The notes under the pieces: generated by a model | What the model was told of the DNA's origin: nothing | Databases searched by the model: none | Seen by the model: only the letters and a program-made list of their open reading frames with translations | Translations under genes and position numbers: made by a program | Origin: an uncultured Flavobacteriaceae bacterium | Lineage (GTDB): Bacteria > Bacteroidota > Bacteroidia > Flavobacteriales > Flavobacteriaceae | DNA: 14,525 nucleotides | Assembly: GCA_947311745.1 (NCBI GenBank) | Contig: CAMZLT010000024.1 | Span: forward strand, 1-14,525 | Reading direction: 5' to 3' | Shown here: positions 1 to 7,553 of the stretch, piece after piece | Layout of the letters: every line of letters begins with the position of its first letter | Position numbering within the stretch: position 1 is the first letter of the stretch

Positions 1-548
1 ACTTTTTTTCGGTTGCCAGTCATTTTTATATCACCAGAGTTTGCAAGAGCTTCAATAATATTCATTTGGTTTTGAAAAAAAACATTAGCTCCAGGTTTTG
101 CCACTTCTCCAAGAACAGTATATCGGATACCTGCAAGTTTTACACTTACAAAAACGTCTTCCATATTTTTGAACATTTTGGAGAGTTCTGTTTCAATTTT
201 TAATCGGACTTCTTTGGTTGTATAGCCCAAAACATTTAATTCTTTAATATATGGAATTCTAATAACACCATTTTGATCTACTGAATAGGAATTAAAATAT
301 AACATTTCAGGTGTTATAGTTGTGGCATTTGTGTTTTCAGAATTTTTAAAAAGTGCTACCAATTTTTCATCCGCAGCTTTTATACGAATATCAATAATAT
401 CGTTTATTTGTAAACGATATGGTTTGTTGTTCACTTTGGTTATCTCTGTATTTGTTGTTGGGTTTCCTTTAAAATAGGTTAGATCTTTTGTAGGAATACA
501 GGAGCTTAAATAGAGACTTAAAAAAACAACTAGAATATACTTTTTCAT
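1..548 (-). CDS. Polysaccharide export (Wza-like) outer-membrane lipoprotein, 3' end outside the window
   Basis: This reading frame starts at the ATG complementary to 546-548 and stays open to the left edge, giving 182 codons; the C-terminus is missing. The first 17 residues form a lipoprotein signal peptide (KKYILVVFLSLYLSSC) with a lipobox ending at Cys17. Residues about 43-140 look like the polysaccharide export (Poly_export) domain: YRLQINDIIDIRI, then DQNGVIRIPYIKELNVLGYT. Residues from about 141 (YTVLGEVAKPGANVF) look like the start of a soluble-ligand-binding beta-grasp (SLBB) repeat. Family members form the outer-membrane channel for capsule or exopolysaccharide and usually neighbour a tyrosine-autokinase co-polymerase, which would lie further left. 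A TAnnTTTG promoter element lies 23 bases upstream. I am confident of the family; the exported polymer cannot be told from the sequence. Confidence 0.9.
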   Translation of the reverse strand, partial: MKKYILVVFLSLYLSSCIPTKDLTYFKGNPTTNTEITKVNNKPYRLQINDIIDIRIKAADEKLVALFKNSENTNATTITPEMLYFNSYSVDQNGVIRIPYIKELNVLGYTTKEVRLKIETELSKMFKNMEDVFVSVKLAGIRYTVLGEVAKPGANVFFQNQMNIIEALANSGDIKMTGNRKK

Positions 549-571
549 TAATTTTTAATTTTACAGAATTG

Positions 572-579
572 CAAATATA
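572..579 (-). promoter_or_regulatory. Bacteroidota -7 promoter element for the polysaccharide export gene
   Basis: The minus strand reads TATATTTG, a perfect match to the Bacteroidota TAnnTTTG element, ending 23 bases before the ATG at 548. No clear TTG -33 element is seen at the expected spacing. Confidence 0.6.
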
Positions 580-624
580 CTTTTTTATAAATTTATTTTA
601 TGGTTATTTTTTAAAAAAATACGT

Positions 625-632
625 TATTTTCG
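625..632 (+). promoter_or_regulatory. Weak -7 element candidate before the methyltransferase operon
   Basis: TATTTTCG differs from TAnnTTTG at one of the six fixed positions and sits 15 bases before the ATG at 648. It is the best candidate for the rightward operon in this 99-base divergent intergenic region. No -33 motif supports it. Confidence 0.3.
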
Positions 633-647
633 CATAAAAAATAAAGA

Positions 648-1418
648 ATGTTTTTTCAAATTAAACAATATATATCCTTTCTAAAAAGAGCAAAAACAGA
701 ATATAGTGTACATTCGCCTTTTATTTTTGATTTAATTACTAAATGTTTTAATATCAAAAATATAGAATTTGAAAATCAAAATAATTTATATCGTAAAATT
801 TTGTTGCAAGACAGTGCAACCATTTCGGTAACTGATTTTGGTGCTGGTTCGCGAGTTTTTACTTCCAATAAACGAAAAGTTAGTGAAATTGCCAAAACTG
901 CTGGTATATCAAAAAAAAATGCAAATTTACTTAGTCGATTGGTTCACTACTTTAAAATGGATGAAATTTTAGAAATCGGTACATCTTTAGGAATCGCTAC
1001 ACATAGTATGGCTGTTGGTAATCCAAAGGCTAAAATTACTACATTAGAAGGATGCCCGCAAACCTTGCAAATTGCAAAAGAGAGCTTAAATAAATTTAAA
1101 ATTAATTCCATTACCTTTGTGCAGGGAGATTTTAAGGAAACTATAAAAAAACAAGCGACAAAAAAATACGATTTAATATATTTTGATGGTAACCACCAAA
1201 AAGATGCTACAATTTTGTATTTTGAAACTTTTTTAGAAAGCATACATAACGAATCGGTTTTTATTTTTGATGATATTCATTGGAGTAGTGGTATGCAAGA
1301 GGCTTGGGAATACATTAAGAATCATAAAAAAGTAGCCGTTACGATAGACACGTTTAATTGGGGAATCGTATTTTTTAGAAAAGAACAAGAAAAACAACAC
1401 TTTAAAATTAAAGTATAA
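648..1418 (+). CDS. Class I SAM-dependent O-methyltransferase-like protein
   Basis: This 256-residue protein has a Rossmann-type methyltransferase core after an N-terminal helical region of about 100 residues. SAM motif I is at 107-115 (ILEIGTSLG), the acidic end of strand 2 is near 133-134 (LE), and DLIYFDGNH (175-183) and VFIFDDIHWSSGM (204-216) match the metal- and substrate-binding strands of the O-methyltransferase (catechol OMT-like) group. The substrate is unknown. The N-terminal SVHSPFIFDLI (20-30) is a feature I associate with flavobacterial members. The gene starts a tight rightward run; its stop is one base from the next ATG, so it is probably co-transcribed with the KdsC-type phosphatase, hinting at an envelope or sugar role, which is inference. 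No signal peptide is present. Confidence 0.8.
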   Translation: MFFQIKQYISFLKRAKTEYSVHSPFIFDLITKCFNIKNIEFENQNNLYRKILLQDSATISVTDFGAGSRVFTSNKRKVSEIAKTAGISKKNANLLSRLVHYFKMDEILEIGTSLGIATHSMAVGNPKAKITTLEGCPQTLQIAKESLNKFKINSITFVQGDFKETIKKQATKKYDLIYFDGNHQKDATILYFETFLESIHNESVFIFDDIHWSSGMQEAWEYIKNHKKVAVTIDTFNWGIVFFRKEQEKQHFKIKV

Positions 1419-1419
1419 A

Positions 1420-1947
1420 ATGAGTAAAAATTATAAAGAAATACTGCCAAATATAACCACTATGATTTTTGATATTGATGGTGTTTTAACCGACGGAACA
1501 GTTACGATTTTTCCTAATGGAGAACTAGTACGAAAAATGAATATTAAAGACGGTTACGCGTTAAAAACAGCAGTAGATAAAGGGTATAAAATAGCAATTA
1601 TATCAGGTGGAAATAACCAATCTGTTGTGTCTAGATTACAAGGTTTGGGTATAAAAGATATTTATTTAGGTGTTCATAATAAAGTAGAAAAACTGTACGA
1701 ATATTTAGATATGTACGAATTAAAACTTGAAAATGTTTTGTATATGGGTGATGATATACCTGATTATCCAGTATTAGAATTGGTAGGTTTGCCAACAAGT
1801 CCACAAGATGCAGTGCCAGAAATTAAAAAAGTTGCAAAATACGTTTCTCATAAAAATGGAGGAGAAGGAGCAGTACGCGATGTTATTGAGCAGGTTTTAA
1901 AAGTGCAACAGAATTGGCAAGTAAATTTTGATGCTAAGTTCGATTAA
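1420..1947 (+). CDS. kdsC: KdsC-type HAD phosphatase (3-deoxy-D-manno-octulosonate 8-phosphate phosphatase)
   Basis: The product of 175 residues has the usual size of the capless KdsC group of HAD phosphatases. Motif I is FDIDGVLTDG (17-26) with nucleophile Asp18 and acid/base Asp20. Motif II is the serine in ISGG (61-64), motif III is probably Lys88, and motif IV is MGDDIPD (109-115). The C-terminal loop GGEGAVRD (147-154) matches the substrate-contacting GGxGAVRE segment of KdsC tetramers. The enzyme releases phosphate from Kdo-8-phosphate in the cytoplasm, making Kdo for lipopolysaccharide. Relatives such as sialic-acid or KDN phosphatases share these motifs, so the exact substrate is less certain than the family. 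The ATG lies one base after the methyltransferase stop. Confidence 0.85.
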   Translation: MSKNYKEILPNITTMIFDIDGVLTDGTVTIFPNGELVRKMNIKDGYALKTAVDKGYKIAIISGGNNQSVVSRLQGLGIKDIYLGVHNKVEKLYEYLDMYELKLENVLYMGDDIPDYPVLELVGLPTSPQDAVPEIKKVAKYVSHKNGGEGAVRDVIEQVLKVQQNWQVNFDAKFD

Positions 1948-1984
1948 TATCGGAAATTATAGACTTTCAATTAATAAATAAAGT

Positions 1985-2938
1985 TTGAAAACAAAAGAAA
2001 AATTATTAAAAATACCAATTCTCAAATCGCTTATAAAATTAGCAGACAGCATTCGTATTCCTGGTTTTGAAGGGATGAGTTTGTATGATTTGTTAGAAAT
2101 GTATGTGGTTGGTATTGTAAACGGAGCAGTTACTTCTCGTGCAGGAAGTATTGCTTTTAGCTTCTTTATGGCATTATTTCCTTTTGTCTTATTTGTTTTA
2201 AATCTAATACCATATATTCCAATTGAAAATTTTCAAGAGGATTTTATGTATTTGGTAGAGCAAGCATTACCTCCAAAAACAGGAGATAATGTAGATATGG
2301 TAATTCGTGATATAGCAAATAATACGTATGGAGGATTGCTATCATCTGTATTTTTATTATCTATTTTTTTAATGACAAACGGTGTAAACGCATTATTTAG
2401 TGGTTTTGAATATACGTATCATAAAATTAAAACCCGAAATGTAGTGCAGCAGTATGTTGTTGCATTATTTTCATCATTAATATTGGCATTATTATTGTTG
2501 GTAACAGTAGCAGTAATTATATATTTTGAAATAGCAGTAGAAAAACTGATGGCTAAAGGTTTTGTAAAGGATGATGTATTTTGGATTGAAGTAGGTAAAT
2601 ATCCTATTTTGTTATTTATGCTTTTTGTAAGCGTATCCATTTTGTACTTTTTCGGAACAAAAGAAGGACGAAAAATTCGTTTTTTTTCCGCAGGAGCAAT
2701 TATGACCACATTTTTAATTATTGTAAATTTTAAAATTTTTGGTATATATGTTAGTAAATTTGCAAAATATAACGAATTGTACGGAATAATAGGAACCGTG
2801 TTAATCATTATGTTATTTATATGGTTAAACTCTATTATTCTTTTGTTAGGATATGAGTTAAATACCTGTATATTAGGATTGCGAAAAAAAGTAATAAAAC
2901 AACATAAAAACAACTATAAATTAAAAGAGGGAGAGTAA
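1985..2938 (+). CDS. YihY/BrkB family inner-membrane protein
   Basis: The frame is 317 codons and must start at TTG 1985, because an in-frame TAA lies at 1979-1981 and the first internal ATG (codon 31) would cut off the conserved lead-in GFEGMSLYDLLEMY. About six membrane helices are visible near residues 54-78, 117-137, 155-183, 205-224, 232-254 and 266-290. The sequence RAGSIAFSFFMALFPF (52-67) and the C-terminal block YNELYGIIGTV...GYELN (262-292) are the family signatures. The tail is basic and probably cytoplasmic. The family was once annotated as ribonuclease BN in error; its real function is unsettled, with transport suggested. It lies 37 bases after kdsC and 2 bases before the thioredoxin-like gene. 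Confidence 0.85.
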   Translation: MKTKEKLLKIPILKSLIKLADSIRIPGFEGMSLYDLLEMYVVGIVNGAVTSRAGSIAFSFFMALFPFVLFVLNLIPYIPIENFQEDFMYLVEQALPPKTGDNVDMVIRDIANNTYGGLLSSVFLLSIFLMTNGVNALFSGFEYTYHKIKTRNVVQQYVVALFSSLILALLLLVTVAVIIYFEIAVEKLMAKGFVKDDVFWIEVGKYPILLFMLFVSVSILYFFGTKEGRKIRFFSAGAIMTTFLIIVNFKIFGIYVSKFAKYNELYGIIGTVLIIMLFIWLNSIILLLGYELNTCILGLRKKVIKQHKNNYKLKEGE

Positions 2939-2940
2939 TA

Positions 2941-3420
2941 ATGGAAAAAATAATTTTAATTATAACATTAGTAATCATTAGTAATTTTAGTATAAACGCT
3001 CAAAATAACGACGGTTTAAATTGGATTTCTAGTTTTGAAAAAGCAAAAGAAATAGCTACAAGCGAAAACAAACCAATTTTAGTATTTTTTACAGGATCGG
3101 ATTGGTGCGGTTTGTGTAAAATGTTAGATAAAGATTTTTTTGCTTCTGGAAAATTTAAAGAAATAGCAAAAAAGAGTTTTGTTTTGTATAAAGCCGATTT
3201 TCCAAGACGAACCGATATTGTTTCCGAAACACAAAAACAAGAAAATAAAATTTTAGATAAAAAATACAGTAAAACAAGGGGGCAACGTGTTTTTCCAACC
3301 ATCGTAATTGTAGATGCAAGTGGAAAAGAAATAGAATTTTTAGAAAGTTACAATTACATTCATGATACATCACGACATTATAAATTAATCGATTATATTT
3401 TGAGTAAATACCAAAACTAA
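2941..3420 (+). CDS. Exported thioredoxin-like protein with CGLC active site
   Basis: The 159-residue product begins with a hydrophobic signal peptide (about 1-20, with a likely cut after INA-Q), so it should act in the periplasm. The thioredoxin core contains FTGSDWCGLCK (50-60), with a CxxC active site at Cys56 and Cys59, and the conserved cis-proline at VFPT (Pro119). The SDWCGLC form is typical of DUF255/thioredoxin_7-like proteins rather than classical WCGPC thioredoxin, so its role may be disulphide reduction or isomerisation of particular envelope partners. A purine-rich AGAGGGAGAG (2926-2935) inside the previous gene's end could serve as ribosome binding site, and the ATG is 2 bases after that gene's stop. 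The next gene encodes a lipoprotein 4 bases downstream, a possible functional pair. Confidence 0.8.
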   Translation: MEKIILIITLVIISNFSINAQNNDGLNWISSFEKAKEIATSENKPILVFFTGSDWCGLCKMLDKDFFASGKFKEIAKKSFVLYKADFPRRTDIVSETQKQENKILDKKYSKTRGQRVFPTIVIVDASGKEIEFLESYNYIHDTSRHYKLIDYILSKYQN

Positions 3421-3424
3421 ACAA

Positions 3425-4204
3425 ATGAAAAAAGCACAAATAATAGTACTAGTAATTTTATCCATATTATTCCTAAATTGCGAAATTAAAGAGGAAATAA
3501 CCTTTAATAAAGACGGAAGTGGTGAGTTGTTTTACACCTACGATATGAGTAAAATGTTAAAAGAAATGCCAGAAAGTAAAAATACAGATGCAGATAAAGA
3601 TATGGATACCATTTTTGATTTTAACAGTCTATTAAATGATCCAAAATTTAAAGATAGCTTAGCAGCCTTATCACCAGAAAAACGTAAAACATTGGAATCT
3701 TTACGGATGATGAAAATGAAATTAAAAGTAGATTCTAAAGAAAAAATTGCCGAAATGGGATTTGGAATCCAGTTTAAAAAAATAAACGAAATAAAAGATT
3801 TTTTTAAAAAAATGGAAGAAGCTCAAAAAATAACAAAACCAAATAAAAAAGGAAATCCAATTAAAGAATCTCCTTTATTTGAAAGATTAAGCGGAAAAGA
3901 CCAAAATGTTGCATATAACTTTGATGGTAGAAATTTTACACGTACCACAACAATGAAAAAGAAAATAAGTGAGGAAAGCAATAAAGAAATTGACAAGATG
4001 ATTAATTCAGGTGATAAAACCAAAGAGCTTTTTGGTGTCTTAAAATATACGCTAATATTAAACTTTCCTAAAAAAGTTAAAAAAATAAATAATAAAAATG
4101 CAGTGCTTTCAAATGGTAAAAAAACAGTAACCATTTCTTACGGATTGACAGAGTACTTAGAAAACCCTGAAAAATTAAATCTTGAAATTAAACTAGCAAA
4201 ATAA
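3425..4204 (+). CDS. Hypothetical lysine-rich lipoprotein
   Basis: I do not recognise a named family. The 259-residue product has a lipoprotein signal peptide (MKKAQIIVLVILSILFLNC) with lipidated Cys19, followed by EIKEEITFNKDGSGELFYTYDMS (20 onward), a beta-hairpin-like start that I associate with uncharacterised flavobacterial lipoproteins. The middle (about 45-180) is very rich in Lys, Glu, Asp and Met, probably helical; the end (about 200-259) is beta-rich. There are no cysteines beyond the lipidated one, so it is not an obvious disulphide substrate of the neighbouring thioredoxin-like protein. The start is 4 bases after that gene's stop, which implies co-transcription. Location is probably the outer membrane, facing the periplasm or surface; the function is unknown. 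Confidence 0.75.
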   Translation: MKKAQIIVLVILSILFLNCEIKEEITFNKDGSGELFYTYDMSKMLKEMPESKNTDADKDMDTIFDFNSLLNDPKFKDSLAALSPEKRKTLESLRMMKMKLKVDSKEKIAEMGFGIQFKKINEIKDFFKKMEEAQKITKPNKKGNPIKESPLFERLSGKDQNVAYNFDGRNFTRTTTMKKKISEESNKEIDKMINSGDKTKELFGVLKYTLILNFPKKVKKINNKNAVLSNGKKTVTISYGLTEYLENPEKLNLEIKLAK

Positions 4205-4242
4205 CGTAAAATTTATTAAATTAGCATTCCAAATAAGATGTT

Positions 4243-5781
4243 ATGCTAATAAAAGTTTATGGTTCTGCTGTTTTCGGAGTAGAAGCAACCACAATAACCG
4301 TTGAAGTAAATATTGATAAAGGAATTGCTTACCATTTGGTAGGATTGCCAGATAATGCAATTAAAGAAAGTAGTTATCGTATTTCCGCAGCATTAAATAA
4401 TAATGGTTATAAACTTCCAGGAAAAAAAATTACCATAAATATGGCTCCTGCCGATATGCGAAAAGAAGGGTCTGCTTATGATTTAACCATTGCTATGGGA
4501 ATTCTAGCTGCTTCCAATCAAATTAAATCTATTGATATATCCGATTACATTATTATGGGAGAACTTTCCCTTGACGGAAGTCTGCAACCAATTAAAGGAG
4601 CATTGCCAATTGCAATAAAAGCACAAGAGGAAGGATTTAAAGGTTTTTTCTTACCAGTGCAAAATGCAAAAGAAGCAGCTATTGTTGGCGATTTAGAAGT
4701 ATTTCCTGTGGAAAATATAAAACAAATTATAAACCATATAGAAGGAAAAGAATTTATTAAACGTTTGGTAATAGATACACGAAAAGAATTCTACGAAAAT
4801 TTAGAACATCCAGAATTTGATTTTTCCGATGTGAAAGGACAAGAAACTATAAAACGCTGTATGGAAATTGCAGCAGCAGGTGGTCATAATATTATATTGA
4901 TTGGTCCTCCAGGAAGCGGAAAAACCATGTTAGCAAAACGATTGCCAACTATTTTACCACCAATGTCTTTAAAAGAAGCTTTAGAAACAACTAAAATCCA
5001 TTCCGTTGTAGGTAAAATTAAGGCAAATTCTGGTTTGATGACACAGCGTCCGTTTCGTTCGCCACATCATACTATAAGTGATGTAGCTTTAGTTGGAGGA
5101 GGGGCATACCCGCAACCTGGCGAAATTTCCTTATCACACAATGGCGTACTTTTTTTAGATGAATTACCAGAATTTAAACGAACCGTTTTAGAAGTAATGC
5201 GTCAACCATTAGAGGATAGAGAAGTAACCATATCAAGAGCAAGATTTACCGTTACCTATCCAAGTAGTTTTATGTTGGTTGCAAGTATGAATCCCAGTCC
5301 TAGTGGTTATTTTGTGGATGCAGATAATCCATTAGCATCCTCACCACAAGAAATGCAAAAATATTTAGCAAAAATTTCTGGTCCTTTATTAGACAGAATA
5401 GATATACATATAGAAGTACAGCCTGTACCTTTTGAAAAACTTAGCGAGGAACGAAAAGGCGAATCAAGTAAAAAAATACGCGAACGTGTTACTAGTGGTA
5501 GAGAAGTCCAAACCAAACGATTTAAAGACAACGAATCCATCCATTACAATGCACAGATGAATGTAAAGCAAATTCGTAAATATTGTGCTTTAAATAGCGA
5601 ATCTAAAAATATGCTTAAAAATGCAATGGACAGATTAAACCTTTCTGCAAGAGCGTATGATAGAATTTTAAAAGTTTCTCGTACAATTGCCGATTTGGAA
5701 GGTGCCGAAAACATACAGCCAAACCATATTGGCGAAGCAATTCAATACAGAAGTTTGGATAGAGACGGGTGGTTAGGATAA
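4243..5781 (+). CDS. YifB/ComM family Mg-chelatase-like AAA+ ATPase
   Basis: At 512 residues this matches the full length of the YifB/ComM family. The N-terminal Lon-protease-like ChlI domain spans about 1-170 (VGLPDNAIKES 33-43; NMAPADMRKEGSAYDL 66-81). The AAA+ domain follows: Walker A GPPGSGKT (221-228), Walker B VLFLDE (302-307), FRSPHHT (271-277) and LLDRIDIHIE (382-391) carrying the arginine-finger region. The C-terminal Mg_chelatase_C domain covers about 410-512 and ends in YRSLDRDGW. In naturally competent bacteria ComM is a branch-migration helicase for integrating transformed DNA; that role is only inferred here. The NPCPCG cysteine motif of many relatives reads NPSPSG (350-355), so a metal site is absent. 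The gene is 38 bases after the lipoprotein gene, with no clear promoter of its own. Confidence 0.93.
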   Translation: MLIKVYGSAVFGVEATTITVEVNIDKGIAYHLVGLPDNAIKESSYRISAALNNNGYKLPGKKITINMAPADMRKEGSAYDLTIAMGILAASNQIKSIDISDYIIMGELSLDGSLQPIKGALPIAIKAQEEGFKGFFLPVQNAKEAAIVGDLEVFPVENIKQIINHIEGKEFIKRLVIDTRKEFYENLEHPEFDFSDVKGQETIKRCMEIAAAGGHNIILIGPPGSGKTMLAKRLPTILPPMSLKEALETTKIHSVVGKIKANSGLMTQRPFRSPHHTISDVALVGGGAYPQPGEISLSHNGVLFLDELPEFKRTVLEVMRQPLEDREVTISRARFTVTYPSSFMLVASMNPSPSGYFVDADNPLASSPQEMQKYLAKISGPLLDRIDIHIEVQPVPFEKLSEERKGESSKKIRERVTSGREVQTKRFKDNESIHYNAQMNVKQIRKYCALNSESKNMLKNAMDRLNLSARAYDRILKVSRTIADLEGAENIQPNHIGEAIQYRSLDRDGWLG

Positions 5782-5788
5782 AAAGTAT

Positions 5789-5796
5789 TATATTTG
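5789..5796 (+). promoter_or_regulatory. -7 promoter element for the type IX secretion cargo gene
   Basis: TATATTTG matches TAnnTTTG exactly and lies just after the ATPase stop codon, 32 bases before the ATG at 5829. It supports separate transcription of the next gene. No clear -33 element is seen. Confidence 0.6.
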
Positions 5797-5828
5797 TTAA
5801 ATTAATAGCAATTTTAAATTTTTATATT

Positions 5829-6710
5829 ATGAAAAAAAATTACATTTTATTTTTAGTAGGACTAGTAATTGTGTCTTTTAATGCTAAAGCACAAACTGTA
5901 ACATTGTACGAGCAAATAACGGATGCAGGAGCAACAAGTGGTATTATTTCGGATTATATTACAAATGATGCGATGGGTACTTATTCTGCAGATGATTTTG
6001 TTTTAACAGCAGACTCTAACATTGAAACTATTTTTATTCCTGGTTTTCAAAATAATGGTGATATTACCACTATCGGAACAGCAATAGACATTTTTATTTA
6101 CGCAGACAATGGAGGTATTCCTGCTTCTAATCCTAATAATGTAGGAACAGGAGCTTTAGAAATAACTAATCTTGCAATTAACGATGCTTCAATATCTGTA
6201 ACCGATAATGATTTTACAATTGATATTACTGCTGCAAACGGAGGAACAGCGGTTAATTTGCCAGCTGGTACATATTGGTTATCTTTTGCAGTACATGTTC
6301 CTGTTCTAAATGATAGATGGAACTGGTTTCAAGGAAGTGCTTCGGATATACAAAATGCACAAATTTTAGATGACGGTAATTTTGGAACTGCATTTGATTG
6401 GACAGCTTTTACAGGAGTTGGTTTGGATTTTGCTTCTTTGGCTTTTAGAATAGAAGGTTCAGTAACAGCAAGTACTACCGATAATATTTTAAATGCAATT
6501 GAAATTAATCCTAATCCTGTTTTAAATACTTTAAACATTCAATCGGATGTTGCAATAAAAAGTATAAAATTATTTTCTATTTCAGGAAAATTAGTTTACA
6601 ACGGAACTTTTACAAACTCTTTAGATGTATCTAAGTTAGAAAAAGGTGTTTACTTAGTAAATATAGATACTGAAAACGGTACTATCGTTAAAAAAATGAT
6701 TAAAAAATAA
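5829..6710 (+). CDS. Secreted protein with type IX secretion (Por) C-terminal sorting domain
   Basis: The start is taken as ATG 5829, not the in-frame GTG at 5769, because this puts a clean signal peptide (1-22, MKKNYILFLVGLVIVSFNAKAQ) at the N-terminus and falls after the promoter element. The 293-residue product has a mature region (23-212) rich in Asp, Asn, Thr and aromatic residues, containing DDFVLTADSNIETIFIPGF (55-73) and LPAGTYWLSF (144-153). That pattern resembles beta-sandwich domains of secreted extracellular proteins; I cannot name a ligand. Residues about 222-293 are a type A sorting domain (INPNPVLNTLNI, LFSISGKLVY, LEKGVYLVNI, terminal KMIKK), which directs export through the type IX system and surface attachment or release. 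A strong terminator follows. Confidence 0.88.
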   Translation: MKKNYILFLVGLVIVSFNAKAQTVTLYEQITDAGATSGIISDYITNDAMGTYSADDFVLTADSNIETIFIPGFQNNGDITTIGTAIDIFIYADNGGIPASNPNNVGTGALEITNLAINDASISVTDNDFTIDITAANGGTAVNLPAGTYWLSFAVHVPVLNDRWNWFQGSASDIQNAQILDDGNFGTAFDWTAFTGVGLDFASLAFRIEGSVTASTTDNILNAIEINPNPVLNTLNIQSDVAIKSIKLFSISGKLVYNGTFTNSLDVSKLEKGVYLVNIDTENGTIVKKMIKK

Positions 6711-6729
6711 ACAGCAAACAAAATATTTT

Positions 6730-6761
6730 AAAGCACTTTTTTAATTAAAAGTGCTTTTTTT
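6730..6761 (+). terminator. Rho-independent terminator after the cargo gene
   Basis: The 11-base arms AAAGCACTTTT (6730-6740) and AAAAGTGCTTT (6747-6757) are perfectly complementary, with a TTAATT loop and a run of seven T at 6755-6761. It lies 20 bases after the cargo stop codon and ends exactly where the next gene's ATG begins. It should also partly function in the reverse direction. Confidence 0.85.
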
Positions 6762-7523
6762 ATGGATATGTACAATCAAATATATAAAGCTATAGTTGCT
6801 TATCGAGAAGCGATTAAATTATTACCAAAACTGGGATTAATAAAATATGTAATATTACTAATTGTATTGCTTTTTTTCTTTATTGCACCAGTGTTTTTTA
6901 TGGATTTTGGTATGACATTCTTTAGCTCATTAATTCCGTTTTTCGAAACTTCAAAATATGTAGAAATTGTAACCAAATTAATGGTAAATGCTTCTGGGTT
7001 TTTTCTATTAGTACTATTATCACCAATTTTTTCGATGGTTTCTGAAGAAACCATCGCTTATTTAAAAGTTAAAACGTATTCGTTCTCTATAAAACAACTT
7101 TTTAAAGATATAGTAAGAGGGATTAGAATTACTTTTAGAAATATGATTTATCAATACGCATTTATATTATTGGTTTCCTTTATTCTGTGGATGTTTCCTG
7201 ATTTTATACTTTTGCAAAAAATGGGTGAATTAGTTCTGCTTATAACAACTGCATATTTTTATGGTTTTACATTGTTAGATTATGCCTTAGAAAACTACCG
7301 ATTTGATTATAAAAAATCCGTTGCTTTTATTCGTGAAAATAAAGGTTTGGCAATTGGTTTAGGTATTGTTTATTATGTAGTGTTAATGCTTCCTAAATGG
7401 CTTCTTGTTTGGAATGTGTTCAAACACATATCTATCTATTGGACTTCCTTTATCGAAGCGATAGTCGTTTTTTTAGGCGTTATTGCAGCAAGTATTTCCG
7501 TTTTTAAATTAATTAAAAAATAG
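6762..7523 (+). CDS. EI24/CysZ-like multi-helix membrane protein
   Basis: The product of up to 253 residues has about five hydrophobic stretches, near 28-60, 76-90, 130-150, 155-172 and 195-245. LLSPIFSMVSEETI (85-98) and FYGFTLLDYALENYRFDYKKSVAFIRENKGLAIGLG (166-201) are the features that suggest the EI24 (Pfam) family, whose Escherichia coli member CysZ is a sulphate transporter. In Bacteroidota the substrate is not established and no sulphate-assimilation genes are nearby, so I do not use the symbol. Start: ATG 6762 immediately follows the upstream terminator's T-run; ATG 6768 (codon 3) is an equally good choice and gives slightly more leader. No -7 element is visible between the hairpin and the start. 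Confidence 0.72.
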   Translation: MDMYNQIYKAIVAYREAIKLLPKLGLIKYVILLIVLLFFFIAPVFFMDFGMTFFSSLIPFFETSKYVEIVTKLMVNASGFFLLVLLSPIFSMVSEETIAYLKVKTYSFSIKQLFKDIVRGIRITFRNMIYQYAFILLVSFILWMFPDFILLQKMGELVLLITTAYFYGFTLLDYALENYRFDYKKSVAFIRENKGLAIGLGIVYYVVLMLPKWLLVWNVFKHISIYWTSFIEAIVVFLGVIAASISVFKLIKK

Positions 7524-7531
7524 TATCTTTA
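7524..7531 (+). promoter_or_regulatory. -7 element candidate for the DUF2891 gene
   Basis: TATCTTTA matches TAnnTTTG except for the last base, and starts one base after the previous gene's stop codon, 22 bases before the ATG at 7554. Similar elements before other genes in this window have the same spacing. Confidence 0.5.
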
Positions 7532-7553
7532 CCATGCCAATAAAAATAATACG

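Noticed and set aside
1..1947. A complete capsule or LPS biosynthesis cluster
   Set aside because: Only one truncated export gene and one KdsC-type phosphatase are visible; there are no glycosyltransferases, flippase or polymerase in the window.
2419..2913. 164-codon open frame on the minus strand inside the YihY-family gene
   Set aside because: It is antisense to a clearly conserved protein; the open frame reflects A+T-rich codon usage.
5769..5828. N-terminal 20-residue extension of the type IX cargo protein from GTG 5769
   Set aside because: It overlaps the ATPase gene, contains the promoter element for the gene and would bury the signal peptide.
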